A stretch of 64,000 nucleotides of DNA, from contig NZ_JADDXU010000017.1 in assembly GCF_015163075.1 (NCBI RefSeq), positions 1-64,000 on the forward strand, given 5' to 3'. Positions 59,536 to 64,000 of the stretch are shown piece after piece. The number at the start of each line of letters is the position of its first letter. Within the stretch, counting starts at the first letter, position 1. The stretch is from Streptomyces justiciae. Its GTDB lineage: Bacteria > Actinomycetota > Actinomycetes > Streptomycetales > Streptomycetaceae. The translations under genes and the position numbers were made by a program. Under the pieces are notes generated by a model. The model was not told where the DNA came from. It was given only the letters and a program-made list of their open reading frames with translations, and searched no databases.

Positions 59536-60099
59536 ATGGCTCTGCGCAACGCGGTGATGGCGGCCCTCCTGGAGGGCGAGGCCTCCGGATACGACCTCGC
59601 CAAGGGCTTCGAGGCTTCCGTCGCCAACTTCTGGATGGCCACCCCGCAGCAGCTGTACCGCGAGCTGGAGCGCATGGAGAGCGAAGGGCTCGTCTCCGCC
59701 CGCGTGGTCCAGCAGGAACGCCGCCCCAACAAGCGGCTCTTCTCCCTCACCGACGCCGGACTCGACGTCCTGCGGTCCTACGTCGCCCACGCGCCCGCCA
59801 AGCCGACGGCCATCCGCGACGAGCTCATGGTCAAGGTCCAGTGCCTCGACATCGCCGACCGCGACGACATCCGTGCCGTACGCGAAGCGGTCGCCGAGCG
59901 CAGGGAACGCTCCGCCACGAAACTGGCCCGCTACGAGCGCATGCAGGAACGCATGCTGGCCGGCCGGACCGAGGACGAGTACTTCGCCACCGCCGACCGC
60001 ATCGGCCCCTACCTCACCCTCCTCGGCGGCATGGCCTTCGAGCGCGGGAACCTCCGGTGGGCCGAGACGGTTCTGGAACGCCTCGCCGCCCGCGGCTGA
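59536..60099 (+). CDS. PadR family transcriptional regulator
   Basis: A 187-residue regulator: winged helix in residues 1-85 (NAVMAALLEGEASGYDLAKGF, QQLYRELERMESEGLVSARVV, NKRLFSLTDAGLDVLRSYV) and a C-terminal helical dimerisation domain of the PadR/Vir type (ELMVKVQCLDIADRDDIRAV, YFATADRIGPYLTLLGGMAFE). PadR proteins sense phenolic or toxic compounds, usually repressing a nearby exporter or decarboxylase; none is adjacent here. The ATG is preceded by TAGGTT rather than a ribosome site. Confidence 0.9.
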   Translation: MALRNAVMAALLEGEASGYDLAKGFEASVANFWMATPQQLYRELERMESEGLVSARVVQQERRPNKRLFSLTDAGLDVLRSYVAHAPAKPTAIRDELMVKVQCLDIADRDDIRAVREAVAERRERSATKLARYERMQERMLAGRTEDEYFATADRIGPYLTLLGGMAFERGNLRWAETVLERLAARG

Positions 60100-60178
60100 G
60101 CCGGGTCGCCGGTGGGTGGGGGCTGCGCGAGCGCCCAGGTCGTCCTGATCGGACAGCCTCAGCCCTTGCGGGCCTTGT

Positions 60179-60925
60179 CTACGTGCCGCTGCGGCGGAGC
60201 CGCACCCGGTACGAGTAGTGCTCGGGCAGGAAGTGGCTGATCGCCAGCTCGACGAGATGTCCGCCGGCTGATTGGTAGACCCGGTCGATGCGCAGCAGTG
60301 CGCGGCCCACCTCGCAGCCGAGGTGATCGGCGAGTTCGGGGGTGGCCTCCGCGACCGTGATGCTCTGCTCGGCCTCGGCGATCGGCTCGGGCAGCCGGCG
60401 GTCGAGCAGCTCGATGACGGTGAAGGCACTGGACGTACCGGGATCGGTCAGTTCGGGGACCGACTCCAGCAACTGGCCCACGGCGGGCGGCAGGAAGACG
60501 GAGGTGTGACAGAACGCGGTGTCCTCGTGCAGTCGGAGGAACGCCAGCTTGTGCACCCGGTCGGTGTGCAGACCGAGCCGGCCCGCCGCGTCGACGTCGA
60601 CGCGCCGGTGCAGGGGAGTCACCAGGTCCGTCCGGGTGTCGAGGGAGAGCCCCATCAGGTCGTCCACCGACCCGAACTGGCGCAGGTACTGCTCGTCGCG
60701 GGGCGTGGCGAAGGTGCCGCGCCCCGGCACCCGGTGGACCAGGCCTTCGGCGACGAGATCCTGGAAGGCCCGGCGCACGGTCTGCCGACTGATCCCGTAC
60801 CGCTCCGCCAACTCGGCCTCGGTCGGCAGCCGCACCCCCTCGGGGTAGTCGTGCCGCAGGATCGCGGCCCGCAGTTCGCGGGCCAGCCTCACATAGGCGC
60901 TCTCCCGCTGCGGTTGCTGAAGCAT
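60179..60925 (-). CDS. GntR/HutC-family transcriptional regulator (UTRA domain)
   Basis: The 248-residue protein has an N-terminal GntR winged helix (VRLARELRAAILRHDYPEGVRLPTEAELAERYGISRQTVRRAFQDLVAEGLVHRV) and a UTRA effector domain (residues about 95-240, ending SHFLPEHYSYRVRLRR). It starts 16 bp after the stop of the CaiB-type CoA transferase gene, so the two are one operon and the regulator probably controls it. An inverted repeat over the operon promoter (62140-62155) is the candidate operator. The start is ATG 60925. Confidence 0.92.
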   Translation of the reverse strand: MLQQPQRESAYVRLARELRAAILRHDYPEGVRLPTEAELAERYGISRQTVRRAFQDLVAEGLVHRVPGRGTFATPRDEQYLRQFGSVDDLMGLSLDTRTDLVTPLHRRVDVDAAGRLGLHTDRVHKLAFLRLHEDTAFCHTSVFLPPAVGQLLESVPELTDPGTSSAFTVIELLDRRLPEPIAEAEQSITVAEATPELADHLGCEVGRALLRIDRVYQSAGGHLVELAISHFLPEHYSYRVRLRRSGT

Positions 60926-60941
60926 CGGCGCCGGCCTCCCC

Positions 60942-62132
60942 TCAGACCACACCGTCGGCGCGCAGCGCCGCGATGTCGTCGCGGGTACGGCCCAGTTGCT
61001 CGAGGATCGCCTCCGTGTGCTCGCCGACGGCCGGTACCGGGTCCATGCGCGCGGGCAGCCCCGCGAGGTCGGCCGGCGGCAGCAGCGCCTGCACGGTGGC
61101 GCCCGGCACGCCGACCTCGCGCCAGCGGCCGCGGGCCGCCAGCACCGGGTGGTCGAGGAACGCGGCCACGTCGTTGACCCCGGCGCACGCGATCCCGATG
61201 TCCTCCAGGTCCTTGAGGATCTCCGCGGCGTCGGACCGCGCGCAGCGCTCGGCGACGATGGCGTTGATCGCGTCGCGGTGCGCGACCCGGTCGGAACCGG
61301 TGGCGAAGCGCGGGTCCTCGGCCAGCCCGGCGTCCCCGAGGAACTCCGCGCACAGGGCGGCCCATTCGCGCTCGTTCTGAATGGAGAACAGCACGTCCTT
61401 GCCGTCGGCGGCCGTGAAGGCGCCGTACGGGGCAATGGTGGCGTGCTGGGTGCCCAGCCTCGGGGGCTGGGAGCCGCCGTAGCGGGTGTAATTGGCCGGC
61501 TGGCTCATCCACTCGGCCAGTGCCTCGAAGAGCGAGACCTCCACCGCGTGGGCCTTCCCGGTGGTGGCGCGGGTGTAGAGGGCGGTGAGGACACCGGTGT
61601 AGGCGTACATCCCGGCGGCGATGTCCGCCACGGAGATCCCGACCCGCGCCGACTCCTCGGGCGTCCCGGTCAGCGACACCAGCCCCGTCTGGCACTGCAC
61701 CAGCAGGTCGTACGACTTGCGGTCCGCCCACGGCCCGTCGGTGCCGTACCCGGAGATCGTGCACGGGATCAGCCGCGGGTACCGCTCGGCCAGCACGTCC
61801 GTGCCGAGCCCGAGCCGGTCGGTCGCTCCGGGGGCGAGATTCTGTACGAAGACGTCGGCGCCGTCGAGGAGTTGGCGCAGGATCTCCAGTCCCCGGGGGT
61901 CCTTGAGGTCCAGGGTGAGGGATTCCTTGGAGCGGTTCAGCCAGACGAAATAGCTGGAGTGGCCGTGCACCGTGGTGTCGTACCGGCGGGCGAAGTCGCC
62001 GTCGCCCGGGCGCTCCACCTTGATGACCCTGGCCCCGAGGTCGGCCAGCTGCCGGGTGGCGTAGGGAGCGGCGACGGCCTGCTCCAGGCTGACGACCGTG
62101 ATCCCGGCGAGGGGAAGCTTCGGTACGCTCAT
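60942..62132 (-). CDS. CaiB/BaiF-type family III CoA transferase
   Basis: The 396-residue protein has LPLAGITVVSLEQAVAAPYATRQLADLGARVIKVERPGDGDFAR, SSYFVWLNRSKESLTLDLKDPRG, ISGYGTDGPWADRKSYDLLVQ (catalytic Asp), GKAHAVEVSLFEALAEW and PPRLGTQHATIAPYGAF. This branch moves CoA between carboxylic acids such as succinate and oxalate, citramalate or carnitine-like substrates. The start is ATG 62132, eight bases after a TACAAA -10 element; ATG 62141 is an alternative. It heads a two-gene operon with the GntR regulator. Confidence 0.9.
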   Translation of the reverse strand: MSVPKLPLAGITVVSLEQAVAAPYATRQLADLGARVIKVERPGDGDFARRYDTTVHGHSSYFVWLNRSKESLTLDLKDPRGLEILRQLLDGADVFVQNLAPGATDRLGLGTDVLAERYPRLIPCTISGYGTDGPWADRKSYDLLVQCQTGLVSLTGTPEESARVGISVADIAAGMYAYTGVLTALYTRATTGKAHAVEVSLFEALAEWMSQPANYTRYGGSQPPRLGTQHATIAPYGAFTAADGKDVLFSIQNEREWAALCAEFLGDAGLAEDPRFATGSDRVAHRDAINAIVAERCARSDAAEILKDLEDIGIACAGVNDVAAFLDHPVLAARGRWREVGVPGATVQALLPPADLAGLPARMDPVPAVGEHTEAILEQLGRTRDDIAALRADGVV

Positions 62133-62139
62133 GAGGCCC

Positions 62140-62155
62140 ATTTGTACGGCCAAAT
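62140..62155. promoter_or_regulatory. Inverted repeat ATTTG-N6-CAAAT over the CoA transferase -10 element
   Basis: A perfect 5-bp inverted repeat with a 6-bp spacer covering the -10 hexamer (62141-62146). It is the most likely binding site for the GntR regulator of the same operon. Confidence 0.5.
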
Positions 62156-62170
62156 TTCCGCACCTGACAA
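62141..62170 (-). promoter_or_regulatory. Promoter of the CoA transferase-GntR operon
   Basis: Minus strand: TTGTCA (62170-62165), an 18-base spacer, then TACAAA (62146-62141). ATG 62132 follows after eight bases, with no ribosome site, so the transcript is probably leaderless. Confidence 0.6.
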
Positions 62171-62263
62171 CCCGCCCCTGGTGAGGCACGCACCACACAC
62201 CGGCTGTGACGGACCCGGAGGAAGGACGCGCAGTCCCGTACGCGTCCCCTCCCTCTCATGTGC

Positions 62264-62530
62264 TCAGGACTGGCGGCTCGGATGGCAGAGCACCATCACC
62301 GCGCGGGCGACGAGTTCGCCGGCGCCGCCGAGTTCCTGGCGGTAGCGGTCCGTGATCTCCTTGACGGTCTCCGCGAACTCGGGGTCCACGGCGCGGGCAC
62401 GTGCGGGAGGGGGCAGTTCCCGGGCCATGGCGCGGCGGCGGGCCAGCAGGGCGATGATCTCCTCGTCCAGCCGCTCTATCGGTGCCGGTGACGGGTCCGC
62501 CGTCAGGTCGGCGGCGTGGTGGGTCGTCAC
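62264..62530 (-). CDS. Chorismate mutase-like (AroQ-type) small protein
   Basis: An 88-residue all-helical protein. IERLDEEIIALLARRRAMARELP matches the first helix of AroQ chorismate mutases (RxxIDxxDxxIxxLLxxR) and is followed by a second helix (EFAETVKEITDRYRQELGG) and a third ending MVLCHPSRQS. It would rearrange chorismate to prephenate, or be an isochorismate lyase-like relative. GGAGAA before GTG 62530 supports the start. It lies downstream of a truncated acyl-CoA ligase remnant on the same strand, so it may be the surviving part of a decayed aromatic-acid operon. Confidence 0.72.
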   Translation of the reverse strand: MTTHHAADLTADPSPAPIERLDEEIIALLARRRAMARELPPPARARAVDPEFAETVKEITDRYRQELGGAGELVARAVMVLCHPSRQS

Positions 62531-62588
62531 GATGGTTCTCCGTTCTCCCGCGGTCGCGCGACAAGCGTCGTCGGTGGCGAGACGAGGC

Positions 62589-62675
62589 TCATCGCGATCG
62601 GTCCTTCAACACCTTGCCCATGGCGTTGAGCGGCAACTCCTCCCGGAACCTGTCCGAGCCGCGCGGCGGGACGCC
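62589..62675 (-). pseudogene. C-terminal remnant of an AMP-forming acyl-CoA ligase
   Basis: A minus-strand frame ending in TGA at 62591-62589 reads REELPLNAMGKVLKDRSR, very close to the extreme C-terminus of adenylate-forming ligases (LPRNxxGKVLK with the adenylation-state lysine). Only about 29 codons are open before a stop, and the rest of the gene is missing: the aldo/keto reductase end occupies the adjoining DNA. A deletion joined to that gene is the simplest explanation. Confidence 0.65.
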
Positions 62676-62676
62676 C

Positions 62677-63504
62677 CTAGTTGAGGGTGTCGGGGTCCGG
62701 ACCCGTCCGCAGACCTCGATCGAGCCCGGCGATCGCCGTCATCTCCTCGTCGGTGAGGGCGAAGTCGAAGACGTCGGCGTTCTCGCGGATACGGGCCGGG
62801 GTGACCGACTTCGGGATCACGACGTTCCCGAGCTGGAGGTGCCAGCGCAGCACCACCTGTGCGGGCGACTTGCCGTACCGCTCGGCGATCGACGTCAGCA
62901 CCGGCTCGCCCAGCACCGCGCCCTGCGCGAGCGGGCTCCACGCCTCGGTCGCGATGCCCAACTCGGTGTGCAGTTCGCGCAGTTCGCGCTGTTGGAGGCC
63001 GGGGTGCAGCTCGATCTGGTTGACGGCCGGGACGAGCGAGCTGTCGTCGAGCAGCCGCCGCAGATGGGCGGGCTGGAAGTTGGAGACGCCCGCGGCACGG
63101 ACGCGCCCTTCGCCGGCCAGCTTCTCGATGGCCCGCCACGACTCGCGGTACAGGTCACGGGCGGGGGTGGGCCAGTGGATGAGGTAGAGGTCGACGAAGT
63201 CGAGGCCCAGCTTGGCGAGGCTCGCGTCGAAGGCCTTGAGGGTGGCGTCGTAACCCTGGTCGGCGTTCCAGAGCTTGGTGGTGACGAACAGGTCGTCGCG
63301 GGCGATGCCGGACGCGGCGAGCGCCTGGCCGACGCCCGCCTCGTTGCCGTAGATCGCCGCGGTGTCGATGCTGCGGTAGCCGGCCTCCAGGGCCGAGGTG
63401 ACCGCAGCGGCCGTCTCGGGGTCGGGGACCTGGAAGACGCCGAAGCCGAGCTGCGGGATCTCGATGCCGTTGTTGAGGGTCACGGTGGGGAAGGCTGTAC
63501 TCAT
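62677..63504 (-). CDS. Aldo/keto reductase
   Basis: The 275-residue protein is an AKR5-type reductase: VTLNNGIEIPQLGFGVFQV, RSIDTAAIYGNEAGVGQAL (catalytic Asp and Tyr), FVTTKLWNADQGYD (Lys), DLYLIHWPTP (His), AAGVSNFQPAHL and VVIPKSVTPARIRENADVFDF (NADPH site). It reduces aldehydes, keto-sugars or diketo-acids with NADPH. The ATG at 63504 lies seven bases after a TACAGT with a TTGCAA at -35, so it is probably leaderless. The end overlaps the position of the ligase remnant. Confidence 0.93.
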   Translation of the reverse strand: MSTAFPTVTLNNGIEIPQLGFGVFQVPDPETAAAVTSALEAGYRSIDTAAIYGNEAGVGQALAASGIARDDLFVTTKLWNADQGYDATLKAFDASLAKLGLDFVDLYLIHWPTPARDLYRESWRAIEKLAGEGRVRAAGVSNFQPAHLRRLLDDSSLVPAVNQIELHPGLQQRELRELHTELGIATEAWSPLAQGAVLGEPVLTSIAERYGKSPAQVVLRWHLQLGNVVIPKSVTPARIRENADVFDFALTDEEMTAIAGLDRGLRTGPDPDTLN

Positions 63505-63511
63505 GCAGACG

Positions 63512-63541
63512 ACTGTAGTTGCAGGCGCGGGTTAATTGCAA
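63512..63541 (-). promoter_or_regulatory. Promoter of the aldo/keto reductase gene
   Basis: Minus strand: TTGCAA (63541-63536), an 18-base spacer, TACAGT (63517-63512), then seven bases to the ATG at 63504. A good fit to the housekeeping consensus with a leaderless start. Confidence 0.65.
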
Positions 63542-63549
63542 ACGCGGGT
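63519..63549. repeat. Two 14-bp direct repeats in the aldo/keto reductase promoter
   Basis: TTGCAGGCGCGGGT (63519-63532) and TTGCAAACGCGGGT (63536-63549), 12 of 14 identical, with a 17-bp period. They cover the -35 box and spacer, so they are candidate operators of an unknown regulator, possibly a redox or xenobiotic sensor. Confidence 0.55.
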
Positions 63550-63650
63550 ATGCCGTGACGAAAATGATGTGCCCGGCCCCTGATCAGCAGATACGTTCAA
63601 GATGCCGACCGCCGACTCGACGCGGCGCTCCCCAGACCGAAAGCGAAGCC

Positions 63651-64000
63651 ATGACCAGCCCCCGCCCCACCACGACGACCCTCTGGCGCCCCACCGGCCC
63701 CGAGGAGCTGGCCCTGGTGCGCGAGCTGAACTGGCGCGCCTGGCCGCCCCGACTGCCCGAGCAGCCGATCTTCTACCCCGTCCTGAACGAGGACTACGCC
63801 GTGAAGATCGCCCGCGACTGGAACGTCAAGCACAGCGGCGTCGGATACGTCACCCGTTTCGAGGTCGACGCGGAGTTCGTGCGCCGCTACCCCGTCCAGC
63901 AGGCGGGCGGCCGGACGATCCTGGAGCTGTGGGTACCGGCGGAGGAACTGGACGAGTTCAACGCCCACATCGTCGGCGAGATCGAGGTCGTCCACGAGTT
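63651..64000 (+). CDS. Conserved uncharacterised protein (3' end outside window)
   Basis: At least 116 residues: TLWRPTGPEELALVRELNWRAWPPRLPEQPIFYPVLNEDYAVKIARDWN, YVTRFEVDAEFVRRYPVQQAGG and ILELWVPAEELDEFNAHIVGEIEVVHEF. I recognise this as a common actinobacterial protein often labelled ADP-ribosylation/crystallin J1, a name not backed by a catalytic motif in the part seen. No signal peptide. The ATG at 63651 lacks a clear ribosome site. Divergent from the aldo/keto reductase. Confidence 0.75.
   Translation, partial: MTSPRPTTTTLWRPTGPEELALVRELNWRAWPPRLPEQPIFYPVLNEDYAVKIARDWNVKHSGVGYVTRFEVDAEFVRRYPVQQAGGRTILELWVPAEELDEFNAHIVGEIEVVHE

Noticed and set aside
60100..60178. Small gene end reading VDKARKG before the GntR stop
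   Set aside because: Only a few codons resemble a gene end and no start or family is seen.

Overview
The window is chromosomal DNA from a Streptomyces. The signs are very high G+C with strong third-position bias, GTG and TTG starts, ATGA/GTGA-coupled genes, several apparently leaderless promoters, and a gene set typical of the genus: a class F sortase, a RmdA-type c-di-GMP enzyme, ornithine-lipid genes, an ergothioneine operon, LysX, a flotillin and a DUF6777 lipoprotein. The run from the SCO0930-family lipoprotein (21.4 kb) to the olsBA pair (33.4 kb) looks syntenic with the S. coelicolor SCO0920-SCO0930 region. I see no insertion sequence, prophage, integrase, CRISPR array, tRNA or rRNA gene. 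This is compact core or core-arm DNA, not an obvious island.

Layout. 0-6.9 kb: end of a mutarotase/fuconolactonase sugar operon, a lipase maturation factor-like membrane protein, a DUF6777 lipoprotein, a PAS-GAF-SpoIIE-ATPase phosphatase and an Fpg/Nei glycosylase. 6.9-9.9 kb: a lipoprotein, then an ECF sigma factor and a zinc-finger anti-sigma separated by an uncharacterised gene. 10-17.4 kb: a CapA-like protein, a MarR regulator with a divergent hydrolase, a universal stress protein, LysX and a polysaccharide deacetylase. 17.4-21.2 kb: envelope cluster with a class F sortase, two matching anchored secreted proteins, a DUF4239 membrane protein and a Pro/Thr-repeat protein. 21.4-26.2 kb: SCO0930-family lipoprotein, a methyltransferase overlapping rmdA, and a SnoaL-like protein. 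26.2-33.4 kb: a LysR regulator divergent from sdhCAB, an unknown gene, and olsB-olsA.

33.5-39.1 kb: an SDR-like protein without its catalytic residues, a UvrA paralogue whose 3' end is copied as a 24-bp tandem repeat, a flavin oxidoreductase, and a probable Zur-regulated rpmF/COG0523 pair. 39.1-47.2 kb: a PL9 pectate lyase, HAD phosphatase and dodecin; the overlapping egtABCD operon; a bacterial PARG; a MazF-like protein. 47.2-56.8 kb: a flotillin with a small beta-rich partner, amidase, GH43/AbfB enzyme, quinone oxidoreductase, methyltransferase, DUF3105 protein and a TauE/SafE permease. 56.9-64 kb: a DUF1326/DUF2182 pair, SGNH hydrolase, PadR, GntR with a CaiB-type CoA transferase, a chorismate mutase-like protein beside a remnant of an acyl-CoA ligase, an aldo/keto reductase and a partial gene.

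How parts fit together. Envelope and membrane functions dominate: sortase and substrates, LysX, ornithine lipids, flotillin, lipoproteins. Redox and metal homeostasis form a second theme: ergothioneine, the zinc-independent L32, a menaquinone-type succinate dehydrogenase. Several short regulatory elements are visible: paired MarR boxes, a Zur-like palindrome, a LysR T-N11-A site, promoter-overlapping repeats, a start-codon hairpin in front of the MazF-like gene, and clear Rho-independent-type hairpins between convergent genes.
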